Source: Bdellovibrio sp. (GTDB lineage Bacteria; Bdellovibrionota; Bacteriovoracia; Bacteriovoracales; Bacteriovoracaceae). From it: 62,611 bases of DNA. This document shows positions 20,453 to 29,900 of this stretch, in pieces. The notes under the pieces are model-generated. The model searched no databases, had not been told where the DNA came from, and saw nothing but the letters and a program-made list of their open reading frames with translations. Location of the stretch: positions 1-62,611 of the forward strand of contig JACPIU010000036.1 of assembly GCA_016187935.1 (NCBI GenBank). The letters run 5' to 3'. Position 1 is the stretch's first letter, and the number at the start of each line of letters is the position of its first letter. The translations under genes and the position numbers were made by a program.

Positions 20453-21361
20453 ATGAAAGATGCCAGGACGACCGACTTCATTACTCGGGAACTGCACGAC
20501 CGAGCGTCTTTGAGAATTGGTTCTAAATTTCAGAAACAAGAAAATAGTACCTCCCAAATAATTCACTTTCTCACGTCCAGTTGTGATGAAGGAGTGGTCA
20601 GAAATGGCGGGCGACGAGGTTCTTCCTATGGCCCACAAGCTATTTTGAACTCTTTTAAAGGTCTGATTGCTCCCGCCGGAGACTATTGCTTTCACACAAG
20701 CGAACTATGTTCAGATGCGCCCAACTTTGAACTTAAACAAGAGCGCTCTTACCAGAAATGGATGTCTTTGCTCCCCCAATTACAACAATCCAGATTCCCA
20801 TTTGTGCATCTTGGGGGAGGGCATGACCATATTTATCCTCTTCTGCGTACCTTGGACTCTATCCCCGCAAGAATCAATATTTTTAATGTTGATGCCCACA
20901 CTGATACTCGAAGTGACACCTGGGACCATTCGGGAACTCCTTTTCGCCAATTTGCCAAAAGGGCCAGTAATTCATTTATTTTGTACCAATATGGATTGCA
21001 TCCTTATGCCAATCCTTCTACAAATTTCATACCTTTGGGTAAAGGCCAGATGCACTTGGAGTGGCATACGGAGACAAGGCCTGTGCAGACAGATTACTTT
21101 AAAAAATATTTTGACCAATGTGAAATTGCCATCTTCTCTCTCGATGCTGATGCTCTTGATTCCAGTGTGATGGAAGCTGTGAGCGCTGTGAATCCGGATG
21201 GTTTGGAGAAAAGAGAACTCAGATGCATGGTGGATGCTTTTAAGCTCTCTCCCGCCCCTTTGAAAGTTTTTGGAATTTATGAGTACAATCCACTTTTTGA
21301 TAATCTTTCTCAAAAGGGCCAACGTTATTTGGCATCCATCATCTATAATCTCTTTTTTTAA
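20453..21361 (+). CDS. Arginase/formiminoglutamase-fold hydrolase
   Basis: Ureohydrolase family with the binuclear manganese motifs: GGGHDH, NVDAHTDTR (DAHxD) and FSLDADALD (SxDxDxxD). Members hydrolyse arginine, agmatine, guanidinobutyrate or formiminoglutamate, and residue patterns here do not settle which one. The sequence lacks the Pro-Gly stretch typical after the last motif in arginases (it reads SSVMEAVSAVNP), closer to the formiminoglutamase style. The ATG at 20453 is preferred over a TTG five codons upstream. The gene stands alone. Confidence 0.85.
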   Translation: MKDARTTDFITRELHDRASLRIGSKFQKQENSTSQIIHFLTSSCDEGVVRNGGRRGSSYGPQAILNSFKGLIAPAGDYCFHTSELCSDAPNFELKQERSYQKWMSLLPQLQQSRFPFVHLGGGHDHIYPLLRTLDSIPARINIFNVDAHTDTRSDTWDHSGTPFRQFAKRASNSFILYQYGLHPYANPSTNFIPLGKGQMHLEWHTETRPVQTDYFKKYFDQCEIAIFSLDADALDSSVMEAVSAVNPDGLEKRELRCMVDAFKLSPAPLKVFGIYEYNPLFDNLSQKGQRYLASIIYNLFF

Positions 21362-21364
21362 CAT

Positions 21365-21393
21365 AAAAAAAGGGCCGGAATTTCCCGGCCCTT
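21365..21393 (-). terminator. Intrinsic terminator of the lipoprotein gene
   Basis: A perfect nine-base stem (AAGGGCCGG / CCGGCCCTT, loop of six) is followed on the minus strand by a T run. It ends the lipoprotein gene; on the plus strand no T run follows, though the hairpin may still slow the arginase-gene transcript. Confidence 0.85.
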
Positions 21394-21421
21394 GCAATGA
21401 ATCTTTAATCTTCAATTCGAA

Positions 21422-22186
21422 TTACTTATTAATGAACTCACTTACGATAGAGTTCATCTGCTCAGGACTTGTTCCATTTGTCTTGGCAGCAGCGGCAATC
21501 AAATCTTGAAAAGATTGTTTATCACCTTCAACCAATTTCTTGTATGCCTTTTCAGCATCACTCAAATTCACGCCCAAGAGTTCTTTAGTGAAAGCGTTGG
21601 CATCTGATTCAGTCAGAGCACGTTTCTTACCGGTTTTTTCCCACTCAGTAACTAACTTAGCAACTTTAGTGGCGCGTTCAACTGATAATCCGTAATCTGA
21701 AGCAAAGGCTTCACCCAGCTTGGCGGCCTTGAAAGAAGCCTTAAGCGCTGCGATCTTCTCTAGGTCTTTGAAAGCCTCTTCTGTTTGCTCGAAAATGAAC
21801 TCTCCAGCATAGCTTCCCCAGAAATCATTATAGTAGGCATCACCGACATAGAATACTTCGCCATAATAATCTGTATAAGAGTCAAAAATATAAACTTCTT
21901 GAAATTGCGCATTGGAACTGTATGTGTACCAGCTATCGCCTATTTGATAATTGGCGATATCATAAGCAACCCAACCAGTGTCATTACTGTAAACAACCGC
22001 AAACCCTTCGGTAGCTGTTTGTGAGGGATGTTTCACAAGATAGAATTGACTATCATACGAATACTGAGAATTTAGTAAATCAATAAATGATTGTACTCGA
22101 TCCGCTGGTGGATAATAAGTACCGGTATGGCAACCACTGAGGGCCAAGCCAAGAAGCAAACCTAAAATTAGCATAACATTTTTCAT
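21422..22186 (-). CDS. Lipoprotein of unknown function
   Basis: Signal peptide with a lipobox (ALSGC, Cys at ~19), so it is lipid-anchored in the envelope. Residues ~30-125 are rich in Tyr, Asp and Ser with short beta strands. Residues ~130-254 are helical, with three Lys/Ala/Glu helices resembling a small helical-bundle domain. Not a family I can name. It is monocistronic, with its own intrinsic terminator and a good ribosome site (AGAGGAG). Confidence 0.8.
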   Translation of the reverse strand: MKNVMLILGLLLGLALSGCHTGTYYPPADRVQSFIDLLNSQYSYDSQFYLVKHPSQTATEGFAVVYSNDTGWVAYDIANYQIGDSWYTYSSNAQFQEVYIFDSYTDYYGEVFYVGDAYYNDFWGSYAGEFIFEQTEEAFKDLEKIAALKASFKAAKLGEAFASDYGLSVERATKVAKLVTEWEKTGKKRALTESDANAFTKELLGVNLSDAEKAYKKLVEGDKQSFQDLIAAAAKTNGTSPEQMNSIVSEFINK

Positions 22187-22430
22187 GATATTCTCCTCTT
22201 AATTTCCAATATAAAAGAGTCTAGTGGACACTTTTTACGAAAAACGGGACGACATGGCAATGCAAAAACTCTTACCACTGCTAAACCAAATTCAAGACCG
22301 CCATGGCATCTTTTTTCTGTCTTAACATCTCATAAGTTAAGAGTTTGCACTTTGGATAGGGCCAAAATGATACTGAGAAATTTTTACAAACTAACGTTTG
22401 CAATACAACGAGTGTCTTTTTGTCACCGGT
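22187..22430. other. Intergenic region, 244 bases
   Basis: No gene seen. It carries the leader of the lipoprotein gene and the 3' flank of mtgA. The only structure noted is an AT-rich inverted repeat CTTAAC...GTTAAG near 22319-22339 without a T run. Confidence 0.5.
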
Positions 22431-23282
22431 TCAAATTTGAGGAAAAGTTTCACTGGCAGAGAGGGGGGCACTCACAGGCGCCTTCTCAAATGATAAAGGT
22501 GCCGAGAGGGCCTCAAAATATTTTTGGCCGCTTAAAAATCCAGTGTTCTTCATTTTAAAGAGTATTTGATTCACAGTCGATCGAGCATAAGGGCTGAGAT
22601 AACGATGACGAAATGAGGAACTGTAGCGAACCGGACTGGGTAGCAACATACCCAAAAACGCCCCTTCCTTAGCTGTTAAATTTTTCGGCAACTTCCCGAA
22701 ATAATATTGTGAAGCTTTTTTAATGCCATAAATATTTGGACCAAATTCAATGGCATTGAGATAGAGTTCAACAATCTTAGTCTTTGGTAAGCGAGCATCG
22801 AGATAAATGGCCAGGATAAATTCGCGAATCTTCCGCCACACACTCCTCTCATTTGTAAGAAAAATGTTTTTTACCAATTGCTGCGTAATGGTCGAAGCTC
22901 CACGCAAGGGACGACCTCGTCGGTACTCATTAAAAGCATGCTCGAGCTGCTCAAAATCAACACCATTATGGATATAGAATTTCATATCTTCACTTACCAT
23001 AATAGCGTGAACAGTTTCAAAACTGATCTCTTGCAATGGTACATAATCCTCATGGAGTTTTCTTACGATACTGACTTTTCGAGGCCATAATTCGAGGGTG
23101 GTCCTTCCTTTTTTCTTGGTAACTTGAGATGGTGTAACTTCGACTTCCTTTTTGCCAGGAAGCAAATCAATTTTGACATAACCGCTGCGCAATTTCTCAA
23201 TACTCAAAATAGGAATGAAGGCCAAGATGCCTGAAATCATCAAACAAAGACTTAAAAATAAAATCACTCTTAACACTTGCAT
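22431..23282 (-). CDS. mtgA: Monofunctional peptidoglycan glycosyltransferase (GT51)
   Basis: Polymerises lipid II into glycan strands at the periplasmic face. An N-terminal membrane anchor (residues ~5-25) is followed by a GT51 domain. Motif 1 is SEDMKFYIHNGVD (catalytic Glu), then RGASTITQQLVKN, ELYLNAIEFG and KEGAFLGMLLPSPVRY. There is no transpeptidase domain, so it is the monofunctional form. Its start follows the HAD phosphatase stop by seven bases. Confidence 0.95.
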   Translation of the reverse strand: MQVLRVILFLSLCLMISGILAFIPILSIEKLRSGYVKIDLLPGKKEVEVTPSQVTKKKGRTTLELWPRKVSIVRKLHEDYVPLQEISFETVHAIMVSEDMKFYIHNGVDFEQLEHAFNEYRRGRPLRGASTITQQLVKNIFLTNERSVWRKIREFILAIYLDARLPKTKIVELYLNAIEFGPNIYGIKKASQYYFGKLPKNLTAKEGAFLGMLLPSPVRYSSSFRHRYLSPYARSTVNQILFKMKNTGFLSGQKYFEALSAPLSFEKAPVSAPLSASETFPQI

Positions 23283-23289
23283 ATGGACA

Positions 23290-24294
23290 TTAGGCGGACG
23301 AATCTTTTTTTAGATTCTTTAGAACTTCTCCTAAGTTTTGACAACTGGAAATGTCTTCCCCCAACTCATAACGCCCCTTAATAACGTAACTCCTCAAGAG
23401 GGGGAGCCATAAAATATCGCTTTTTTTATCGCCAACCATAAAAGATTGACGAAGGTTAATCGGTATTTGCTCACCGACCTTCAGGGCCATGCCGGGAAAT
23501 GGTTTTCTTAAATGCGAATGTTTTTTCAGTGGGCCTTCTGCCCCGTCATGATGAAAAGGTGCCATTTCAAAAAAGCCTATAGATAAACCTTTCTGATCAA
23601 AATGTTGTGCCATCCAGCGATGAATTCCCTCGGCGTCTTCACAGGTGTACATTCTGCGGGCAATTCCAGATTGATTCGTCAAAACGGCAATTTTAAAATT
23701 GTTCTCTTTTCCCCACTCCAAAACAGGATAGATGTCGGGAATAATTTCACAATCCTCAACCTTGTATACATAAAACTTATCCACATTGATCACTCCGTCG
23801 CGATCTAAAAAAAGCAACCGCTCCCCACCTGAAGCAGGAAAAATTCCTCCGAATCGGGGCATTGGTACAAGGTCCCATGCCATGGAAGAAAAAGAACTGC
23901 CTATGCAGTCAGCGGATAGGGTTTTAGCAGGTAGAAAATATATTGCCTGAGCAAAAAAAGCATCGTGGTATGGTGCGCTACTCAACAAAGGCTCGGGCGG
24001 GCCAGGAAATTTCTTATATGTTTGAGGAGCTGGCCCTGAGGAGACTTTGGCCAATTCCCGATAGCAATAGATCTGTCCAGGATGAGACAGGTCCAATACC
24101 GCCAAATCATTAATATTATAATGAACGATTTCATCAGAAAAGATCACAAGAAGCGCAGATGATGCATTCAATGCGATTAGCTCGGGAGTGCACTCCTCTT
24201 CAATCTGAGGCACGACGTGGGCGGTATGCCCAAACTGGCCTATAAAGGCCGATATATCCGGCGATAATGTCGTGGGAATAACAATCTTGACCAA
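23290..24294 (-). CDS. HAD phosphatase of the GmhB/HisB type with an extra N-terminal domain
   Basis: Residues ~165-320 form a HAD domain: FLDRDGVINVD (nucleophile), LTNQSGIARR, RKPFPGM and MVGDKKSDI. This matches D,D-heptose 1,7-bisphosphate phosphatase or histidinol phosphatase. The zinc loop of those enzymes usually holds three Cys and a His; here it is Cys-free and His-rich (APFHHDG...KHSHLRKP). The first ~160 residues are an additional domain of unknown function. It starts with TTG, supported by AGGGG six bases upstream. A lipopolysaccharide heptose role is possible but not shown. Confidence 0.8.
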   Translation of the reverse strand: MVKIVIPTTLSPDISAFIGQFGHTAHVVPQIEEECTPELIALNASSALLVIFSDEIVHYNINDLAVLDLSHPGQIYCYRELAKVSSGPAPQTYKKFPGPPEPLLSSAPYHDAFFAQAIYFLPAKTLSADCIGSSFSSMAWDLVPMPRFGGIFPASGGERLLFLDRDGVINVDKFYVYKVEDCEIIPDIYPVLEWGKENNFKIAVLTNQSGIARRMYTCEDAEGIHRWMAQHFDQKGLSIGFFEMAPFHHDGAEGPLKKHSHLRKPFPGMALKVGEQIPINLRQSFMVGDKKSDILWLPLLRSYVIKGRYELGEDISSCQNLGEVLKNLKKDSSA

Positions 24295-24382
24295 AGGTAC
24301 CCCTGAAAAAAATTTACAGTCTATCAGTAGGCCCTAGACGAAGACCTAGTATCATCTTAAGTGAAGCATCGGGTAAAAATCA

Positions 24383-24781
24383 ATGAAACTCTTCTTAAGC
24401 CTTTTTATAGTTGGATGCTTACTATCAAATATAGTATCTGCCGAATTTCGTCCTTTAGGATGGCATACCAATCAACAAGAAAAATTTCTGTGCTCAAGTG
24501 TTTTTGCCATCCAGCTCAAAAAACAGGTTCTCCAACTTCCGAACGATAAAACCAAGCACTGCGCTCTCAGTTGTTTTCTATCTTGGCGATGTGGACCATT
24601 TGATGCCTGGGAAATTGGTATCTTAAAAGAAGTTTTTGACTTATTTGGAGCAGGAAGCGCCGAATGGTTAGATTTGGAAGCCGATTCTCGCGGTATCCTC
24701 CTCGGCCAACATTCAGGCCTTGGACGTAGGGCCGATCGTCAATGTATTACAGGATGTAAAAAAATTTATCCTGCGAATTAA
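24383..24781 (+). CDS. Small secreted cysteine-rich protein
   Basis: A 132-residue protein with a Sec signal peptide (MKLFLSLFIVGCLLSNIVSA). The mature part has the pattern K-H-C-x3-S-C-x6-C-G, then an aromatic/acidic helix, D-x2-A-D-S-R-G, and a C-terminal Cys pair. The D-x3-H-C arrangement faintly recalls small bacterial toxin-like domains; this is memory-based and weak. The stop overlaps the convergent nuclease-like gene by four bases (TTAA). Confidence 0.6.
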   Translation: MKLFLSLFIVGCLLSNIVSAEFRPLGWHTNQQEKFLCSSVFAIQLKKQVLQLPNDKTKHCALSCFLSWRCGPFDAWEIGILKEVFDLFGAGSAEWLDLEADSRGILLGQHSGLGRRADRQCITGCKKIYPAN

Positions 24782-25845
24782 TTGGCAGCGTATTTTACCG
24801 AACAATTAACTTTTAGCCCAGGAACTGTAAACTTATTCATGGGCTTCATGCGAATTTGCAGCCGCCATGATTTAAGTAAAATTTCAAATGAACTGATTTC
24901 TTGTCTCAAGGGAACCATTTGCATATCGTCAAATTCCGCCATAACATCCTTTTGGGTGTGAATTTTGAAATTGTTTAAGCTGTACTGCTTTTTACCTTCG
25001 ACCTGTTTCGCGTCTACAAAGACAATCGCTTGAATCAAATTACGTGCGCCAAATCCCACAATCGGATAGAGCGAATCAGTAAAAAGTTGGGGTGCTGTTT
25101 TTGCCAATCGGACTATCTTGTCATAAAGCGAATGAATGGCCATCTGATAGTACTGCAAAACCGATTCATGCATCTTCGCAGGCAGTTGGCCTGGCAGCTC
25201 GGGATACCCTGCCTCTAACCACTCAGGCCCAAAATGCCCTTTGAAATCATATCCTTGTGCTCCCAGTCCGGATTCGTCATATAGTTTTTGTCCCATCATG
25301 AGGTAGGCCCGTTCGAGATCCGCATTAAATTCTTGCTGATATCGCGTGGATTCAGGAAAGACACCAAAATAACGTGCCAAAAAAGTTTGCCCGCCACCAC
25401 TTTTGGTATTCACAAAGGAACTTGCCTTGCAGAATTTAAGACCAATAAAAAAATCTTGCTCCTGACCTTGATGATTTCGAGCGTGTACAACCAAATCACT
25501 TTCATGCAAATCTTTCTGGCCGCTAGCTCCAGCAATTTTTCCCACAACTTCTATTTCTTTCAAATGTTCTGGCAGATATTCCCTGATGGCCCGGGCAACC
25601 TGCCCCGCCACAGTGGGCATAAAGACGATCAACCCCAAATCATGATTTCTTAACCAAGACTCATAGAGCAAAAGCCGATCGCTTAGCTCAGGTGCTATCT
25701 TACAAGAGCATGGGGGATGATCAAAATGGCTTAGTTCTTCAGCTACAAGATACTCAAATAATGCTCCTTTTAATTCATTTATCAAAGCCTCGTTCTGAGC
25801 AATCGTGTCAAACTTCCAAAGAGATTTTGCTGAGTCAATATTCAA
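24778..25845 (-). CDS. Unknown protein with PD-(D/E)xK-like nuclease pattern
   Basis: Family not recognised. A central segment reads HESDLVVHA, about ten residues, then FFIGLKFCKAS, followed by a Gly-rich GGGQTFLARYF loop. The spacing and flanking strands fit a D...(D/E)xK-like metal site, with the middle acidic residue unclear, so a restriction-like or repair nuclease is only a hypothesis. There is no signal peptide. The reading frame is open upstream to a GTG at 25908, but that lies in a repeat-bearing intergenic region. The TTG at 25845 with AGGGAT seven bases upstream looks better. It is divergent from pyrB. Confidence 0.55.
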   Translation of the reverse strand: MNIDSAKSLWKFDTIAQNEALINELKGALFEYLVAEELSHFDHPPCSCKIAPELSDRLLLYESWLRNHDLGLIVFMPTVAGQVARAIREYLPEHLKEIEVVGKIAGASGQKDLHESDLVVHARNHQGQEQDFFIGLKFCKASSFVNTKSGGGQTFLARYFGVFPESTRYQQEFNADLERAYLMMGQKLYDESGLGAQGYDFKGHFGPEWLEAGYPELPGQLPAKMHESVLQYYQMAIHSLYDKIVRLAKTAPQLFTDSLYPIVGFGARNLIQAIVFVDAKQVEGKKQYSLNNFKIHTQKDVMAEFDDMQMVPLRQEISSFEILLKSWRLQIRMKPMNKFTVPGLKVNCSVKYAAN

Positions 25846-25905
25846 AAGAATTATCCCTAATTTTACTTTACAGAAGAAGTTACAATGCCCTATAAATTTT
25901 GAAAT

Positions 25906-25951
25906 CACAATAAGTACAGAGCGCTCAAAGTGCCAAGCACAATAAGTGTAG
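25906..25951 (+). repeat. Direct repeat upstream of pyrB
   Basis: CACAATAAGTACAG (25906) and CACAATAAGTGTAG (25938) match at 12 of 14 bases and are 32 bases apart, about three helical turns. They occupy the divergent intergenic region, 18 to 63 bases before the pyrB ATG, and could be an operator pair. Confidence 0.45.
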
Positions 25952-25968
25952 TATGCTCACGGGTGACC

Positions 25969-26940
25969 ATGAACGGATTTCCTCCGATTCTCGCAGAAAT
26001 CAACAATCTTTCCAAAGATCAAATTACGTGGCTTCTTTATTCTGCTAAACGGTTTAAACTTGGGGTTGTGCCAGTGGGGAAATATCAAATTAGTGATTCC
26101 CACCACCCTATTATTGCCACCAGCTTTTTGGAAAACTCAACCCGCACCAAACATAGTTTTGTGATTGCCATTCAAAAACTTGGTGCCATGTACGTTGATT
26201 TTAACTCGGAAACATCGAGTCTTAAAAAAGGGGAATCACTGGAAGAAACGCTGTTAACTTTACGCCATCAAGGAGTTGATCTTTGCATCATTCGGACTTC
26301 CATTTCTCATCAATTTGATGAGTTTAAAAAGAATCCTCCTGTCCGGATTATTAATGGCGGAGATGGTATTAACCAACATCCCTCTCAAGCTTTGCTCGAT
26401 CTCATGACCTTTATTGATGATGGCGGCGATGTTCATGGCAGGACTGTGGCCATCATTGGTGATTGTATTCACAGCCGTGTGGCCCATAGTTTGATGGAAC
26501 TTCTCCCGCAGTTTGGATGTAAAATAATTCTCGCCGGTCCGGAAGAGTGTCTTCCAAAAAAGCTTGAATCTCACTTTGACTCATCTATGTTTTATTTGAC
26601 CAATGATACGGAAGAAGCCATTTTAAAAAGCGATTTTCTTTATTTGTTGCGAATTCAAAAAGAGCGTCACTCCGGTCCAGCAGCGTATTATGATGGTTAC
26701 TTGCAGAAACATGGCGTTTCATTAGCTCGCCTTGAAAATTTGAAAGAACAAGGAAAAATTTCGACGATTCCACTTGTGTACCACCCTGGGCCAGCAAATG
26801 TGGGGGTGGAATTAGATCATGCCTTGCTCAAATCCCAATACTACCGCGCTCATGGGCAAGTTGCTAACTCGGTATATATGAGAATGTCCATTATCAAAGC
26901 TATGTTAATGAATCTGGGTAATAACGTCAGCAGTGCATAG
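25969..26940 (+). CDS. pyrB: Aspartate carbamoyltransferase, catalytic chain
   Basis: Condenses carbamoyl phosphate with aspartate, the first committed pyrimidine step. Carbamoyl-phosphate site ENSTRTKHSF, the 80s-loop KKGESLEETL, NQHPSQALLD, LLRIQKERH and YHPGPANVGVEL are all present. The ATG at 25969 follows GGGTGA and gives 323 residues; an upstream GTG frame exists but is unlikely. No pyrI or pseudo-dihydroorotase gene is adjacent. It heads an operon with the fused carAB and pyrF. Confidence 0.96.
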   Translation: MNGFPPILAEINNLSKDQITWLLYSAKRFKLGVVPVGKYQISDSHHPIIATSFLENSTRTKHSFVIAIQKLGAMYVDFNSETSSLKKGESLEETLLTLRHQGVDLCIIRTSISHQFDEFKKNPPVRIINGGDGINQHPSQALLDLMTFIDDGGDVHGRTVAIIGDCIHSRVAHSLMELLPQFGCKIILAGPEECLPKKLESHFDSSMFYLTNDTEEAILKSDFLYLLRIQKERHSGPAAYYDGYLQKHGVSLARLENLKEQGKISTIPLVYHPGPANVGVELDHALLKSQYYRAHGQVANSVYMRMSIIKAMLMNLGNNVSSA

Positions 26941-26960
26941 ATAACATTAAGGAGAAGGTA

Positions 26961-29900
26961 ATGCCGACAACCGAACTTCCCACTCTCAATGATGTCGACT
27001 TTCTCCGTTCCCTCAAGAAATCAAGAATCTTTTTACATTTTAGTGATGGTACAACTTTTCGGGGATTTATTAATAAAGATCCCAACGATCCGATGATCAA
27101 AAAAGGGATTTGGGGGGAGGCGGCCTTCACGACAGGGATGAGTGGATATGAAGAAACGGCAACTGATCCTTCATTTTTAGGCCAACATATTATTTACACC
27201 ATGGCCCACGTTGGGAACTACCCCTCTGAACCGAAAGTTCGACAATCAAAAAAGTGCCACGCCACGGCCTTGATCGCTCGCAATTTTAGTTATAATGAAT
27301 TTCTCGCCACCCAGGATATTCCTCTCGTTTCCGGGATCGATACGCGAGCGCTCACTCGCTTTATGACTAAAGGTCGTGATCATCATTCGATTCTTTCCCT
27401 CGATCCTCGAGCTCCAAAGCGGGAAGCTTTTTTAAATGCGCCCTATATTTATAATGATCTTCACCGAGTCTCTCAAGAACAGCAGCAAGTATTGCGTGCT
27501 GGAGAACACCCTATTGTAGTCATAAACTATGGTGTCAAAGATGCCATCTTAAGTGAACTCTATAAATTAAACCTTCCTTTGGTAACAGTTCCTCATAACA
27601 CGAGTGCTAAAGACATTTTGAATTGCCATCCGTCCCTGATTTTTTTAACCAACGGGCCTGGCGACCCTAGATCCTATAAACAAGAAATTCAGGTTGTTTC
27701 AGAACTTTTAAAAACAACCATACCAATTCGTGGCATTTGCTTAGGACATCAACTCATTACACTCGCCTTAGGAGCTAAAATTATCAAATTGCCTTTCGGG
27801 CAACGTGGGGCCAATCATCCTGTTTTTGATCATGTCACTGGTAAAATTTTGATTACCAGCCAGAACCACGGTTATGCTGCGGATTATGACTCAATCAAAA
27901 ATCTTGCCACATCTGTTTCTTCATCGGCCCCACTGATTACCCACACCAGTCTTTTCGATCATTCGGTCGAAGGGTTGGCCTTACCATCCGGGAAGGTAAA
28001 AAGTGTCCAATTTCATCCTGAAGCCAATCCCGGCCCGCGCGATGCTTTGGGTTTCTTCCAAGAAATCCATGATTATCTACGCGGTAATGTTGCCTCCTTA
28101 CAAAAAGAAGCTCTCCACCTCTTACCGCAGTATTATAAAAAAGGTGACCGTCATATTCCTTATAAGAAAATTCTCCTGATTGGTAGCGGTCCAATTAAAA
28201 TTGGCCAAGCTTCAGAATTTGATTATTCAGGAACTCAAGCGCTGAAGGCCTTGGGTGAGTTAGGTCTTGAAGTGGTGCTGTTAAATTCCAATCCGGCCAC
28301 CATCATGACCGATCCCGAAATGTGCGCAAAAACATATATTGAACCAATTACTAAAGAAACAGTTAAATACATCATAAAAAAAGAAAAAGTTGATGCCATC
28401 ATTTCAACTATGGGTGGTCAGACCGCCCTCAATCTTTGTGTTGAGTTAGAAGAAGAGAATTTTTTGCGCGAGCATCAAGTTACCCTGCTGGGCGCCGGAG
28501 TCAGTACGATCAAGCGAACGGAAGATCGAACTCTCTTCGCCCAAGAGATGGATAAGCTAGGCTACAAAGCAGGCAAGCGCTTTATCGCTCACAGTGAAGA
28601 AGAGGCCATTAGATTGGCGCAAACAACCGCGGGATTCCCGCTCATTATCCGTCGTGATTTTGCGCTTGGCGGTCGAGGCTCCGCACTCACCCATAATTTG
28701 CAAGAACTGCAAGAGGTCTTCACAACCGATATAAAATTCCCCATCACTTTGGAAAAATCGCTCGTAGGATACAAAGAAATCGAAATGGAAGTCATGGTGG
28801 ATTGTGAACAAAACGGGGTCATTATTTGCAGTATCGAAAATGTCGATCCCTGTGGAGTCCACACTGGTGACTCCATTACTGTCGCACCTGCTTTAACAAT
28901 TAGCGATCATTGCCTGCAAACGATGCGCGATATGACCCTGAAAATTGCCCGATACATGGGAGTGGTTGCAGGCGGGGCCAACGTGCAATTCGCCGTTCAT
29001 CCCAATAATGAAGAAGATATTACTGTCATAGAAATGAATCCTCGTGTATCGAGGTCTTCGGCCTTGGCCTCAAAGGCCACAGGCTACCCAATCGCCAAAA
29101 TTTCCGCCCAACTTGCCGTGGGACTTACACTCAAGGAGATTTTAAACGATATCACTCGCGTTTCTCCTGTGGCCTTTGAACCAACACTGGACTATGTCGC
29201 GGTCAAAATTCCCATTTTCCCCTTCAGTAAATTTCCAACATCATCGACCATCCTCGGCCCACAAATGCGCTCCGTAGGTGAAGTTTTGGCCTTAGGGGGA
29301 AGTTTTAATGAAGCCTTCCTCAAGGCGCTACGCTCTCTGGAAATGGGTTTGGAAATTCCGAGTTTAGCACAGCTAAGCACGACTCCCTTGGACATAACCC
29401 CGGAATATATTCGTGACCGACTCCAAAACCCACACCAGCTTTCACTCTTAACTGTTCTGGAAGCGCTCCGTTTAAAAATTTCCAAGGAAGAAATAGCAGA
29501 CCTCTCTAAGATATCTCCGTGGTTCATTAATCAAATGGCCGTGATTTATAATAGCGAAGAAGAATTTAAAAAAATCGACACCCCTTTAAAAGATGTGGAG
29601 ACGTTCCGCCCCTTTAAGGAAATTGGCTTTAGTGACAAATATTTAGCATTTCTTAAAGACCTTCCCCAAAAGAAGATTCTGGAATATCGAATCAAAGAAA
29701 AAATTTTTCCGGTGTTTAAAGCAGTCGATACTTGTGCCGGTGAGTTTACTGCGGAAACACCCTACTTCTACAGTACTTATTCAGAACAAAATGAAGCCGG
29801 ACCTTTATCCCTTAATGGGCGTTCTGTCATCGTAATGGGCTCAGGTCCAAATCGTATCGGCCAGGGTATAGAGTTTGATTACTCTTGCGTTAAGGCCTGC

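Noticed and set aside
20667-21170. A 167-codon frame inside the arginase-fold gene
   Set aside because: It overlaps a gene with all catalytic motifs, in another frame, without a ribosome site.
22319-22339. Inverted repeat CTTAAC/GTTAAG as terminator of a plus-strand gene
   Set aside because: It has no T run, only A-T rich pairing, and no plus-strand gene precedes it.
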